DNA from: JBGPOS01 sp041488155 | GTDB taxonomy: Bacteria > Chloroflexota > Dehalococcoidia > Tepidiformales > Tepidiformaceae | Length of the DNA stretch: 62,041 bases | Reading direction: 5' to 3' | NCBI GenBank assembly: GCA_041488155.1 | Contig: JBGPOS010000016.1 | Coordinates: 1-62,041 of the forward strand | Part shown: piece by piece, positions 8,677-17,834 of the stretch | Layout: every line of letters starts with the position of its first letter | Numbering within the stretch: position 1 is the first letter of the stretch | Position numbers and translations under genes: made by a program | The notes under the pieces: generated by a model | Told to the model about the DNA's origin: nothing | What the model saw: the letters and a program-made list of their open reading frames with translations, nothing else | Databases searched by the model: none

Positions 8677-9411
8677 TCACGCATCGTCCTTTGGCCGGCG
8701 CGATCTCCTGCGCGAAAGGACCACGCCGCCCGCGCCGCCCGCGACCCCGACGACGGCCAGCCCGCCGAGGAGCACCAGGCCGAACGGCCACCCTCCCGAG
8801 TCGTTGGGGCGGTTCGCCGCGAGATTCCCGGCGTTGTCCACGGTGTCTCCGTTCTGCCCGGCGAGAGCCTGCGTCGGCGCTGCAGCTCCGCTCCCGACGG
8901 CTCCGGGCTGTCCGGCAGACTGGCCGGATGCTTGCCCCGAGCCGCTCGGCGTGGCCGGTGACGTTCCCCCGCGGGGCGTTGCCGTCGCTGGCGGCAGCGG
9001 CGCCGGATTGCCGCTGCCGGCGTTGAGGTCGAGCTGTTGCGGGCCGGTCCGCCAGGTCGCTGACTGCCCCGCCTGCCTGCCCGCAATCGTGAAGGTGACG
9101 GTGTTGACCTCTTTGCCGCAGCCCGCTTGCTGCGAATCGTGCATCACGTGGATGAGGTAGAGCCCGACACCGGATTCGGTGAGTGTGCCTCGCGCCCCCG
9201 GCTGGGTGCAGTCCCGGCCGTTGACGAACCCCCGCACCTCTGAGCCGTCCGGGGGCGGTTTGCCATCGATGCTTACCGACCCGAAGAAGGTCGACGGCAG
9301 CGAGGGCTGTGCCAGCACCCTGCCGCTCGTCAGGAGCAACCCCGCTCCCAGCGCTGCCAGCGTCGCCATCCGGACCAACATCCGCCGCCTCCACAGACCG
9401 ATGTGCTCCAT
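8677..9411 (-). CDS. Secreted FGSV-type surface protein with C-terminal membrane anchor
   Basis: 244 residues with a signal peptide (hydrophobic TLAALGAGLLLTSG, then VLAQPS), an ectodomain of about 110 residues starting PSTFFGSVSIDG with paired Cys (GRDC, QQAGCG), a low-complexity Gly/Ser/Pro/Thr/Gln linker, and a C-terminal hydrophobic segment followed by SRRRSRRPK. The same ectodomain appears in the gene at 11804-12535, so the two are paralogues. Similar short proteins are, to my knowledge, frequent in Chloroflexota, but their function is not known. It lies between the sortase and the divergent RodZ-like gene. Confidence 0.7.
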   Translation of the reverse strand: MEHIGLWRRRMLVRMATLAALGAGLLLTSGRVLAQPSLPSTFFGSVSIDGKPPPDGSEVRGFVNGRDCTQPGARGTLTESGVGLYLIHVMHDSQQAGCGKEVNTVTFTIAGRQAGQSATWRTGPQQLDLNAGSGNPAPLPPATATPRGGTSPATPSGSGQASGQSAGQPGAVGSGAAAPTQALAGQNGDTVDNAGNLAANRPNDSGGWPFGLVLLGGLAVVGVAGGAGGVVLSRRRSRRPKDDA

Positions 9412-9529
9412 GGTATTCCCCGTGGTCGAACAGGCGACGCCGCGCCGCGTTCACCAGAATTCCACTGACCGCTCGCCCTTTTCACAATAACGGCATACCT
9501 TATGTCCCACTCTCCGGGACAGGGAACCG

Positions 9530-10687
9530 TTGGCAGCTATCGGCCAGACCCTTCGCAACGCTCGCGTGCAGCGCGGCCTGAGCATTGAACAGGTCGCCCA
9601 GGACACCCGCATCTCCGCGCGCTTCCTCGAAGCCCTCGAAGTCGAGGCCTTCAACGAGCTCCCCGCCCCGGTCTACGTGCGCGGATTCCTTCGCTCCTAC
9701 GCAAACTACCTCCGCCTCGACCCTCATCCTCTCCTCACCGAGCTCGCGGTCGCCAGCCCCTCCTCAGCGGCCACGCCAGGAGTGGGGATGTCGGGCCCCT
9801 CGCCTCGTCCACGTCCGGGCAGCGGACCACGCACGACGAACGACCCGTTCCGGCACACTCCCGCGGCGCCTCCCGGCTTTTCCGGTAACGGCGGGGACCA
9901 GGATGGGGCCGCCCAGTTCGAAACCGTAGGTGGCCCCGACCCCTTCGTCCCATCGCCCCGGCGGCTCGCTCCGCTCCCACCCCGCGCGGTCCCTCCCCCG
10001 GAGGACCCGGCCCTTCGCCGGCGGCGCCTCGAAGGTGTGCTGACAGAGCGCGAAATTGACCCCGAAGAGGGCGCCCGCAGGACGCGCATGCTCGTCCTCG
10101 CCGGGGTGGCCGCCGTCAGCCTTGTGTTCTTCCTCGCTCTTGCCGTGCTCGTGACGCGCGGCGGCGGTGGTGGCACGAACAGCCTCGCCGCCCCGCTTGA
10201 GACTCCCACTACGCGCACCGGGACCATCGTTGCGGTTGGGTCGGCGACGCCCCAGCCCTCCGCGAGCCCCAGCCCCAGCGGCACCCCGGAGTCCGTTACT
10301 CCAACCACTACCGGCACCCCGGCCTCCACCCCCACGCCCGCTCCCACTGTGAAGTCCGCCGAGCCCGCTTCGACGCCGACTCCCACCCCTTCGCCGAGCC
10401 CGACGCCGTCCAACACGGCCATCCCGACGCCGACCAGGATCCTTCCGACGGCGACCCCACCCGCGCCCGCGCACGTCCTCGGCTTCGGAGAGTGCAGGCA
10501 GTCCAGTCCGGGCACGTACGACTGCAGCGGCAATGGCTCGTCCTCCAACTTCCTCGTCATCTGCGATCCGAACGGCGGCTGGTTCATCGACGTCGACATG
10601 AACTTCCCAAAGCCTGCCTCGTGGCTGTCAAGAGTCTTCCCAAAGCTCATCGACGCGGCCAACTCCGGCATGGCTGGCTGCAAGTAG
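9530..10687 (+). CDS. RodZ-like helix-turn-helix membrane protein
   Basis: 385 residues from a TTG start. Residues about 4-70 form the RodZ-type HTH_25 domain (TLRNARVQRGLSIEQVAQDTRIS, then VYVRGFLRSYANYL). A single membrane segment (VLAGVAAVSLVFFLALAVLV) is followed by a long Pro/Thr/Ser-rich stalk. The C-terminus is not the usual RodZ domain but a short Cys-containing module (FGECRQSSPGTYDCSG, VICDPNGGWF, final GCK) that may be disulphide bonded. RodZ links MreB to the cell wall; here the extracellular part suggests a changed partner. TGTCCC/GGGACA (9503-9508/9516-9521) forms an inverted repeat just before the start. Confidence 0.75.
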   Translation: MAAIGQTLRNARVQRGLSIEQVAQDTRISARFLEALEVEAFNELPAPVYVRGFLRSYANYLRLDPHPLLTELAVASPSSAATPGVGMSGPSPRPRPGSGPRTTNDPFRHTPAAPPGFSGNGGDQDGAAQFETVGGPDPFVPSPRRLAPLPPRAVPPPEDPALRRRRLEGVLTEREIDPEEGARRTRMLVLAGVAAVSLVFFLALAVLVTRGGGGGTNSLAAPLETPTTRTGTIVAVGSATPQPSASPSPSGTPESVTPTTTGTPASTPTPAPTVKSAEPASTPTPTPSPSPTPSNTAIPTPTRILPTATPPAPAHVLGFGECRQSSPGTYDCSGNGSSSNFLVICDPNGGWFIDVDMNFPKPASWLSRVFPKLIDAANSGMAGCK

Positions 10688-10737
10688 CCGACACGCATTC
10701 GCCCGGCTTCTGATCCGACATCGCGCGCGCGGGCCCC

Positions 10738-10800
10738 CTCATTGCTCATCGCTCATTGCTGGCGTCTCGCCGCTACCCACCTGTAACCACCCTGTCCCGG
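10738..10800. repeat. Degenerate 7-bp tandem repeat array (nine units)
   Basis: Reading from 10738 the sequence breaks into heptamers: CTCATTG, CTCATCG, CTCATTG, CTGGCGT, CTCGCCG, CTACCCA, CCTGTAA, CCACCCT, GTCCCGG. The first three differ by one base only. The same heptamer style (CTCATCN, CTGTNNC) occurs before leuB, purL and mutM, so this is one of several related arrays. It lies in the 210-bp gap between the RodZ-like and CAP genes. Confidence 0.55.
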
Positions 10801-10897
10801 CCGTGGCCAACGGCGCCGCCCCTTCGCTGCCGTGTGAAGAAGGTGACGCCCCTGCGGCTGGTCGCCGCATTCCCTGCGGGCGGACGGGGGAAATTCG

Positions 10898-11785
10898 ATG
10901 GGAGGCTTCCCGCTTGCCCACGAGCCGGGGCGACCCCCTCTGCCGCCGCGACCGGGCGTGGGCCCCGTCCTCTCCCTCGTGTTCGCGGGCCTGGCAGCCC
11001 TCGCCGGCATCGCGCTTGCCATGCGGCTAACGGTCGAAGGCGGCGTCCTCTCGACCCGGCCCCTCCCCGAAGTAACCCTCGAGATTCCCTCGGTCGCGCC
11101 GGTCACCGCGCCGGGAGAAGGGGGCCCTTCGCTCGTGGAGCTGGTCCCATCGCCGCCCGCCACCGCTCAGCCACCCCTCGTCCGGCTTGCCGCCTCTGAG
11201 CCCGCGGCCCCTCCGGAGCTCGTCGTGCCATCGGCGACCGTGGGTGCCCCCGCCGCGACCCCGCCGGAACGACCCGTCGCCCCAGCGCCTTCCGTCCCGG
11301 CCAACCCGGCGCCGGTCGCCGCCGTCACTCTGCCGCCGCCGGAACGGACGAGTTTCTACCTGCCGGCCGTCCCCGCCGGGCCTATCACCGGGCTCGAAAA
11401 ACGCCTCTTGGACGCCCTCAACGCAGAACGCGCCAACGCCGGGCTCCCGCCGCTCGTCTACGATGCCGGGCTCAGCCGTATCGCCCGCATCCGCACCCAC
11501 CAGTTGCTCGACCAGGCCTACTTCGACCACGTCGACCCCTACGGCTACACCATGTACACCGAGCTGCTGAACCGCTTCGGGTACGGGAGCTTCTCCTGGG
11601 CGGGGGAGAACCTCGCGCTGAACAACGCTCTGCCGATTGACTCGCCCGAACGGGCTGTCGCTTCCCTCATGCGCAGCCCGTCGCACCGCGACAACATCCT
11701 CTTCACTGGCTTTGCCCGGGTCGGCGTGGGCGAACTCGCCACACCGGACGGCCGCCACTACTACGTGATCATCTTTTACGGCTGA
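10898..11785 (+). CDS. CAP (SCP/YkwD-like) domain secreted protein
   Basis: 295 residues. An N-terminal membrane segment (about 22-45, VLSLVFAGLAALAGIALAM) is followed by a Pro/Ala-rich linker of about 110 residues and a C-terminal CAP domain. The domain shows LLDALNAERANAGLPPLVYD, HQLLDQAYFDHVDPYG, GENLA and SPSHRDNIL, with the His/Glu cavity residues of the family. Bacterial CAP proteins of this type are secreted or wall-associated, and their molecular activity is mostly unknown. The start is the ATG after a G-rich stretch. It converges with the second FGSV protein gene. Confidence 0.85.
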   Translation: MGGFPLAHEPGRPPLPPRPGVGPVLSLVFAGLAALAGIALAMRLTVEGGVLSTRPLPEVTLEIPSVAPVTAPGEGGPSLVELVPSPPATAQPPLVRLAASEPAAPPELVVPSATVGAPAATPPERPVAPAPSVPANPAPVAAVTLPPPERTSFYLPAVPAGPITGLEKRLLDALNAERANAGLPPLVYDAGLSRIARIRTHQLLDQAYFDHVDPYGYTMYTELLNRFGYGSFSWAGENLALNNALPIDSPERAVASLMRSPSHRDNILFTGFARVGVGELATPDGRHYYVIIFYG

Positions 11786-11803
11786 CGCCGTCGCCCGGCA
11801 GTC

Positions 11804-12535
11804 CTACTCGGGTGGCTGCGGGGGCCGGCCGAACTCATCCTCATCATCCTCGCGGCCTCGATTCCTCGACATGCCGTAGCCGATTGCCCCGCCCGTCACC
11901 GCGATCCCGGCGAGCACGATGAGCACCACGGCCCAGAGCGGGAAGCCGTCGCCGCCGCTCGAACTACCGCCGCCGGCCCTGGGCGTCGCGTTCGTCACGC
12001 CCCCCCGGAGCGTCGGTACAGGCGACCCGGCGCCGGGCGATCCCCTCGGGATCGTACCGGCCGGGGCCGGCGTGCCCCCCGGTGCGGGCGTCCCGGCCGG
12101 CCCCGGCGTGGTCGGAGTGAATGTGGGGATGGGCGCAGGCGTGGCGCTTCCGAACGTCACGTCCACCTGCACGAATGGAGCGTGCCACTTCGCCGTCTGG
12201 GGCGCGAAGCGGTCGCCGATTTTGAGCCGTACCTCAACGCCTTCCGCCCCGCACCCGGGCGCCTGTTCCTTCGAAACGACCCGCGCGAAGTACACGGTGA
12301 CCTTGCTGGCGCCGTCGCCGGTGAACTCAGTGCGCCCCTGATTGCTGCACAGCTTGTCCCCGACGTACGCCTCGACGGGAAGGCCGGCCGGCACTTCGCC
12401 GGCCGAATCCGTGACCGAACCGAAGATGGTCGAAGGCGGTCCGAACTGGGCGAAGGCCTGGGCGCCTCCCAGCGCCCCTATCAGCGAGACAGCCGCAAGG
12501 GCCCAGCGCAGATTCCGGGGCGAAAATCCTGGCAT
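11804..12535 (-). CDS. Secreted FGSV-type surface protein, paralogue of 8677-9411
   Basis: About 243 residues from the ATG at 12535 (a GTG two codons upstream is possible). It has a signal peptide ending near AFAQFG, then PSTIFGSVTDSAGE, VEAYVGDKLC, APGCGAEGVEV and TAKWHAPFVQVDV, which line up position by position with PSTFFGSV, VRGFVNGRDC, QAGCGKEV and SATWRTGPQQLDL of the other copy. A Pro/Gly/Thr linker leads to a C-terminal hydrophobic helix and a charged tail rich in Arg then Asp/Glu. Loss of one copy may be buffered by the other. No wall-sorting motif is visible. Confidence 0.7.
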   Translation of the reverse strand: MPGFSPRNLRWALAAVSLIGALGGAQAFAQFGPPSTIFGSVTDSAGEVPAGLPVEAYVGDKLCSNQGRTEFTGDGASKVTVYFARVVSKEQAPGCGAEGVEVRLKIGDRFAPQTAKWHAPFVQVDVTFGSATPAPIPTFTPTTPGPAGTPAPGGTPAPAGTIPRGSPGAGSPVPTLRGGVTNATPRAGGGSSSGGDGFPLWAVVLIVLAGIAVTGGAIGYGMSRNRGREDDEDEFGRPPQPPE

Positions 12536-12598
12536 TAACACAATCCGGGCGAGTCTAACGGCCGATTGCCAGCGTATCGGGCGCTGCTCGTAGAGGCA

Positions 12599-15577
12599 CT
12601 ACCGGGTTACAGTCAGCGTAAAGGCCCGCTTGATCGACAACCAGTACGCCTTGCCGCCTTCGAACCGATCGAGCGTGTTCACCGCCGCCGGTGCCCGGCT
12701 GATGTACTGCATCCAGACCCCGTGGCGCGAGTCCCAGTTGTAGATAGCGTCGATGTTGTCCTCGTTGCCCCGCAGGACAGCCTCCAGGGTGCGGTTGCGA
12801 TCGACCGTCACGAGGTTCCAACCGGCCTGCAAGGGGATGACCGTGGGGGCGCCGAAGTTGAGCGTGACTTCGAAGACCGTCGCGCCCTCGGGGTCCGGTG
12901 GCAGTGGCGCCGGGATGGGGAAGTTGAAGATCGAGCCGTCGCAGGTGGCCCGGCTGATTTCGAATTCGTTCCACACGATCCGCACGTAGTCCATCGGCAA
13001 CGCAGGGTCGGTGCGGAAGATCGGGGTATCGCCCTGGGTCGCGAACCACAATTTGCCGGGGTAGGTGAAGCTTTCGCCCGGGTGGATGATGCCGTCGAGT
13101 GGGAGGTATTGCTCGGGCGCCAGCAACACGTCGCCATCGCTGCGCAGGGTGAAGCCCGCCAGCGGGAACGGCGCGCTGCCGGTGTTCTTGATCGTCACCG
13201 TCCCTTCCGCCCCGCATTGGAAGGCCGTAATCCGCAGGGGGCCGGGGACCGCGGCTGGCGGTCCCGGGATCGTGATCCGTACCACCACCGGAGTCAGGAA
13301 GCTGTTGGTCACCTGGACCCACGCCTGGCACTCGTCCGGCGCCTCCATCGGTTGCGTAATGGCCACGTTCATCGGTAGGCCGGCTTCATCCTGCGTGTCG
13401 AAAGTCGTGACGGTCGCGTGCGTGCTCTCGGCGTTCACGACGGAGTACGAACCGCCGGTCGCGATGATCCGTCCAGCCTGGGTCTGGATATCGAAGTCCA
13501 CCGGCACGCCGAGCATGTTGTTGAACGACAGCGCATCGCAGAAGCCGTCGCGGTCTTTGAGGTGGAGGACGACGTACTTCGCATCCTCCGCGGCCGTGTC
13601 GACGACGGTTACTCGCTTGTATCCCGCCCACGTCCAGCGCGTCGTCGCGACGTTTGAACCAACCGGCACCCACTTTCCCGGCAACGGGTAGTACATGGCC
13701 GTGGCCACGTAGTTGCTGCGCCCGACGATGTCATCGGGCGCGCAAAGCGGGTTACCGGTCAGCACGTTGGCTGCGCAACCCTCGAACGTCAGGTTGAAGT
13801 CGCCGAACGTGTGGATGCGCGCGACGCCGTCGGTGCCCGTCAGGTCCGAGAGGAGCCGAGGACGCTGCGCGCTTCCCAGGGTGCTCGGGAGATGCGTGAC
13901 CGGGTTGACGTTGTAGTCGAACTCGAAGCCGTCTTCTGGCCGGAACCAGCCGAGGTCGCCCGTGAAGATCTTCAACGGATAGCTGTTGACCACCGCTTCG
14001 TTCTTCATCCCGAACGTCACGCGAACCGGCGGCAGCTCGGGAGTCTCAGGCCAGCCCGGCCGCAAGTCGGGGTTGCCCCGCAGCACCAGCCAGTCGGTCG
14101 GCAGAATCCACCGGTAGGCTGGCAACTGCCGTCCGTCTGGCTTGGTCTCGGCCGGCCGTGTCGATGGGTTCGTCCCAACGAACCACCCGCGCACCGTCGC
14201 GGTCAGGTCCGCCAGGCTCGAAACCACGCTTTCCTCGCTCGCCTCGAGCGTCACGTCTTCGATGTTCAAAAAGAAGATCGGGAAAACCACTTTCGAGAAC
14301 GGGTTGGTGCTCAAGGTGACCACGACGTCGACCTCGCCCGGGTCCTCGCTGTGGTACTGGACCGCTGCGAAGCAGTCGACGCCGAACAGGGTGGTCGCGT
14401 GCCCCGGACCGTTGAGCACGATCCCCTCGCCGGGCAGGAAGTTGCCCGGCTGCTTCTCGCTGCGCAAGAAGTCGACCGTTCCAGCCGCGTCCTTGCAGGT
14501 CCCCGACGTCGCGAAGCCGTATTCGATCGTCACTGTCTCGCCCGCCCAGGCGACCTGCGGCGCCGAAACCGGGGACCCCGCCAGCTGGAATACGAGATCC
14601 GCAGTCTCGATGCCGAGCACGGTGGTCCCGTTCGACGCCAGCGCGGATAGCTCGAGGTGGATCACGGAACTGAGGTTGCAGCCCTGGTCCCCCAGGACGC
14701 TGATCTTGATGTCGTCCGGCAGGCCATCCGGCGGGTCCAGATCGAACCTTCCGTCCGCACTGACCCCCGTCACATCACGTGATACGGCGTTGGGCGGAGC
14801 CAGGAGGCCTGGGCCGACGAAGTAGCCGCAGCTCGTCGTCAGGCGCGCCCGCAGGCGAACGCCGTCAATCAGCTGGACCACCCTGCCATTCGAACCGGTG
14901 TGCTTCCCGAAGACCCACTCCGTCAGCGTGAACGTCGTCCCGGCGGTCATGACGAAGGTCCCGTCCGCGACATTGAACTGCACAGGGACGGTCACTCTGG
15001 AGTCGGTGACGATATCGACCGTTGGGTCCTGCCCAAGCGTGAGCACCGTGTGGTCGAACAGGCTCCACTGCTGGACGAGAGGGCCGAACGAACTGCCCGT
15101 GCCATTCCCATCGCCGTTGGTGTCCCACGACACCTGTTGGGAGAGTGCGGGGTTTCCGCCAGGGTTGAAGCGGGCGCTAATGGTCTGCTCTCCGGGGGAA
15201 GTCGAAGTCCAGCGGAAGCAAAGCGTCCCGACGGGGAAGCCTCCGAAGGCCGGGCCCGCCGAGCCATTGTGGAATACCTGGGAGCCCGCGGTGTTGGCAT
15301 GGTCGCCGCCCAGGATCGAGAAGCTGATGTCGCCCGGGTTCATCGTGTCGGTAGCGTCGGTGCCCGTGATGCAGGCGGCGCGAAGGGCCCCGGCGATGGC
15401 CGTATTCGCGTCTTCGCTCGCGATCAGGCCCCCGCTGTTACTGACGTGCCGAAGTTCGTAGGGACCGGCCCCGGCTGCGCGCACGGGTACCGGCAAGTGC
15501 GCCGGGCTGCCGGCCACAAGCGCTGCGCCAACGATCGCCACGGCTGAAGCGAGGAACCGCCGCCAGGTGCTTTCCAT
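12599..15577 (-). CDS. Large secreted protein with lamin-tail-like and GWNLV-type C-terminal modules
   Basis: 992 residues with a signal peptide (residues 1-35) and no internal membrane segment. The first 800 residues look beta-rich with scattered Cys and no family I recognise. Around 800-910 there is a stretch (ITAFQCGAEGTVTIKNTG, then LAGFTLRSDG and IHPGESFTYPG) that resembles a lamin-tail domain. The last 80 residues (QAGWNLVTVDR, IYNWDSRHGVWMQYI, FEGGKAYWLSI) match the end modules of the matrixin-like and IPT/TIG proteins in this window. It probably sits on the cell surface. It is divergent from leuC, with 234 bp between. Confidence 0.65.
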   Translation of the reverse strand: MESTWRRFLASAVAIVGAALVAGSPAHLPVPVRAAGAGPYELRHVSNSGGLIASEDANTAIAGALRAACITGTDATDTMNPGDISFSILGGDHANTAGSQVFHNGSAGPAFGGFPVGTLCFRWTSTSPGEQTISARFNPGGNPALSQQVSWDTNGDGNGTGSSFGPLVQQWSLFDHTVLTLGQDPTVDIVTDSRVTVPVQFNVADGTFVMTAGTTFTLTEWVFGKHTGSNGRVVQLIDGVRLRARLTTSCGYFVGPGLLAPPNAVSRDVTGVSADGRFDLDPPDGLPDDIKISVLGDQGCNLSSVIHLELSALASNGTTVLGIETADLVFQLAGSPVSAPQVAWAGETVTIEYGFATSGTCKDAAGTVDFLRSEKQPGNFLPGEGIVLNGPGHATTLFGVDCFAAVQYHSEDPGEVDVVVTLSTNPFSKVVFPIFFLNIEDVTLEASEESVVSSLADLTATVRGWFVGTNPSTRPAETKPDGRQLPAYRWILPTDWLVLRGNPDLRPGWPETPELPPVRVTFGMKNEAVVNSYPLKIFTGDLGWFRPEDGFEFDYNVNPVTHLPSTLGSAQRPRLLSDLTGTDGVARIHTFGDFNLTFEGCAANVLTGNPLCAPDDIVGRSNYVATAMYYPLPGKWVPVGSNVATTRWTWAGYKRVTVVDTAAEDAKYVVLHLKDRDGFCDALSFNNMLGVPVDFDIQTQAGRIIATGGSYSVVNAESTHATVTTFDTQDEAGLPMNVAITQPMEAPDECQAWVQVTNSFLTPVVVRITIPGPPAAVPGPLRITAFQCGAEGTVTIKNTGSAPFPLAGFTLRSDGDVLLAPEQYLPLDGIIHPGESFTYPGKLWFATQGDTPIFRTDPALPMDYVRIVWNEFEISRATCDGSIFNFPIPAPLPPDPEGATVFEVTLNFGAPTVIPLQAGWNLVTVDRNRTLEAVLRGNEDNIDAIYNWDSRHGVWMQYISRAPAAVNTLDRFEGGKAYWLSIKRAFTLTVTR

Positions 15578-15740
15578 CGAAATCCCGGAGGACTCCTGGA
15601 CGCACCCCGCCGAACGCCATTTTGAAGTTGCGCGCTCCCACGCGCAGCCTCTCCGGCGGCTCGACCCGCCAGTAGACGTGTTTATTCATACCCTGATTCG
15701 CCCTGACAGGCAAGAATTTGGATGTGTTGCGCACTCTCCG

Positions 15741-15769
15741 GTGATTCCAACCCGGCACTGCGATACGAT
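15741..15769 (+). promoter_or_regulatory. Possible leuC promoter
   Basis: TACGAT (15764-15769) lies 17 bp after GTGATT (15741-15746), a moderate match to the vegetative consensus and about 43 bp before the leuC start. No leucine-rich leader peptide or T-box is apparent between it and the ATG. The divergent 992-residue gene starts at 15577 on the other side. Confidence 0.35.
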
Positions 15770-15811
15770 GACGATCTGCGCGTAGCCCACCTCGCCCTGG
15801 AGCCGCTCATC

Positions 15812-17224
15812 ATGACCGAACCCCGCACGACTTCGCAGAAGATCTGGGACAACCACCTCGTCCGCAGCGAGGCCGGCAAACCCGACCTTCTGTACATCGA
15901 CCTCCACCTTGTCCACGAGGTCACATCGCCCCAGGCCTTCGAAAGCCTGCGTCTGTCCGGCCGGCCGGTCCGCCGTCCCGAACTGACCCTGGCCACCGTG
16001 GACCACAATGTCCCGACTGCCGACCGGGACAAGCCCTGGACCGACCCCCTCTCCGTCCAGCAGGTGGAAGTGCTCAGGCGCAACTGCGAGGAGTTCGGCA
16101 TCCCCCTCTACGGCGTCGGCGATATCCGCCAGGGCATCGTCCACGTCATCGGCCCCGAGCAAGGCCTCACTCAGCCGGGCATGACCATCGTCTGCGGCGA
16201 TAGCCACACGGCCACCCACGGCGCCCTCGGCGCCCTCGCCTTCGGGATAGGCACGTCCGAAGTCGAACACGTCCTCGCCACCCAGACCCTCCCCCAGGCC
16301 CGCCCCCGCACGATGGCCGTCGAGGTCGATGGCCAACTCCACCCCGGCGTCACCGCCAAGGACGTCATCCTCGCCGTGATCCGCCAGATCGGCGTTTCCG
16401 GCGGTGTCGGTCACGTCATCGAATACCGCGGCGAAGTGATCCGCTCGCTTTCGATGGAAGGCCGAATGACCATTTGCAACATGTCGATCGAAGGGGGCGC
16501 CCGCGCCGGCCTCGTTGCCCCCGATGAGACCACCTTCGCCTACGTCGAAGGCCGGCCCTTCGCCCCCAAGGGCGCCGATTGGGAGCGCGCCCTCGACTCC
16601 TGGCGCGCGCTGTCCACCGACGACGGCGCTGTATTCGATACAACCGTCGAGCTGCCCGGCGCCACGATCGAGCCCTGCGTCACCTGGGGCACCACCCCTG
16701 CCCAGAGCGTCCCTGTCACCGGTCGCGTCCCCGACCCTGCTTCCGCCGCCTCCCCCCAGGCCGCCGAGCTGGCCGAACGCTCGCTCGCCTACATGGGCCT
16801 CGTCCCCGGCACCGCCATCCAGGACATCCCCATCGATCGCGTCTTTCTCGGCTCCTGCACCAACTCCCGCATCGAAGACCTCCGCGCCGCCGCCGCCGTC
16901 GTTCGCGGCCGCCAGGTGGCGAAGAGCGTCCAGGCGATGGTCGTACCGGGCTCCGGCCTCGTGAAGCTCCAGGCCGAGCAGGAAGGCCTCGACAAGATAT
17001 TCAAGGACGCCGGATTCGACTGGCGCGAAGCCGGCTGCTCGATGTGCCTTGGGATGAACCCCGACATCCTTCTCCCAGGCGAACGGTGCGCCTCAACCTC
17101 CAACCGCAACTTCGAAGGCCGCCAGGGCACGGGCGGCCGCACGCATCTTGTCAGCCCGCAGATGGCCGCCGCCGCCGCCATCGCCGGTCACTTCGTCGAC
17201 ATCCGCGAGTGGGTGGCCAACTGA
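15812..17224 (+). CDS. leuC: 3-isopropylmalate dehydratase large subunit
   Basis: Isomerises 2-isopropylmalate to 3-isopropylmalate in leucine synthesis with LeuD, using a [4Fe-4S] cluster. 470 residues from the ATG at 15812 (GGAG ahead); the longer upstream reading lacks family sequence. VCGDSHTATHGALGALAFGIGTSEVEHVLATQ, split over two strands, is the LeuC signature, and the cluster Cys lie in GSCTNSR and CSMCLGMN. THLVSPQMAAAAAIAGHF closes the protein. The stop overlaps the leuD start by one base (TGATG), which is typical of coupled subunits. Confidence 0.96.
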   Translation: MTEPRTTSQKIWDNHLVRSEAGKPDLLYIDLHLVHEVTSPQAFESLRLSGRPVRRPELTLATVDHNVPTADRDKPWTDPLSVQQVEVLRRNCEEFGIPLYGVGDIRQGIVHVIGPEQGLTQPGMTIVCGDSHTATHGALGALAFGIGTSEVEHVLATQTLPQARPRTMAVEVDGQLHPGVTAKDVILAVIRQIGVSGGVGHVIEYRGEVIRSLSMEGRMTICNMSIEGGARAGLVAPDETTFAYVEGRPFAPKGADWERALDSWRALSTDDGAVFDTTVELPGATIEPCVTWGTTPAQSVPVTGRVPDPASAASPQAAELAERSLAYMGLVPGTAIQDIPIDRVFLGSCTNSRIEDLRAAAAVVRGRQVAKSVQAMVVPGSGLVKLQAEQEGLDKIFKDAGFDWREAGCSMCLGMNPDILLPGERCASTSNRNFEGRQGTGGRTHLVSPQMAAAAAIAGHFVDIREWVAN

Positions 17225-17826
17225 TGGACAAGTTCAAGACTGTTCGCGGCAACGCCATCCCCCTGAATCGCGCCGACGTCGACACCGAACAGATCATCCC
17301 TGCGCAGTACCTCAAACGGATCGAGCGCACGGGCTTCGGCGCATTCGCCTTCGAGACCTGGCGCAAGGACCCCAACTTCGTCGTCAACAACCCTGCCTAC
17401 AAGGGCGCACCTGTGCTCCTGGCCGGCGCGAACTTCGGCTGTGGTTCTTCGCGTGAGCACGCCCCCTGGGCCCTCGAAGACATGGGCCTGCGCGCCCTCA
17501 TCGCCCCTTCCTTCGCGGACATCTTTCGCAACAACTGCGCCAAGATTGGCCTCCTCACCGTCACCCTCCCCCAGAAGGACATCGACCATCTGATCGCCCG
17601 CGCCGAGGAGCTCCCCTCGTCGGAGATCGTCGTCGACCTCGCCTCCCAGACCGTCTCCAGCGCCGACGGCTCCTTCGTGCGCCACTTCGACATCGACCCC
17701 TTCGTCAAGCGCTGCTTGCTCGAAGGCCTGGACGACATCGGCCTCTCCCTCCTCGAAGAGGATCGAATCGAAGCGTTCGAAGCCCAGCGCGCCGATCTCT
17801 ACCCGCGGACGCTGGCCGCCCGCTGA
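17224..17826 (+). CDS. leuD: 3-isopropylmalate dehydratase small subunit
   Basis: 200 residues. Swivel-domain partner of LeuC. DVDTEQIIPAQYLKRIERTGFG near the N-terminus and GANFGCGSSREHAPWAL are the diagnostic substrate-recognition segments, and SFADIFRNNCAKIGLL follows. The start codon is fixed by its one-base overlap with the leuC stop. It is followed nine bases later by aat, which may share the transcript. Confidence 0.96.
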   Translation: MDKFKTVRGNAIPLNRADVDTEQIIPAQYLKRIERTGFGAFAFETWRKDPNFVVNNPAYKGAPVLLAGANFGCGSSREHAPWALEDMGLRALIAPSFADIFRNNCAKIGLLTVTLPQKDIDHLIARAEELPSSEIVVDLASQTVSSADGSFVRHFDIDPFVKRCLLEGLDDIGLSLLEEDRIEAFEAQRADLYPRTLAAR

Positions 17827-17834
17827 GGGCATCT

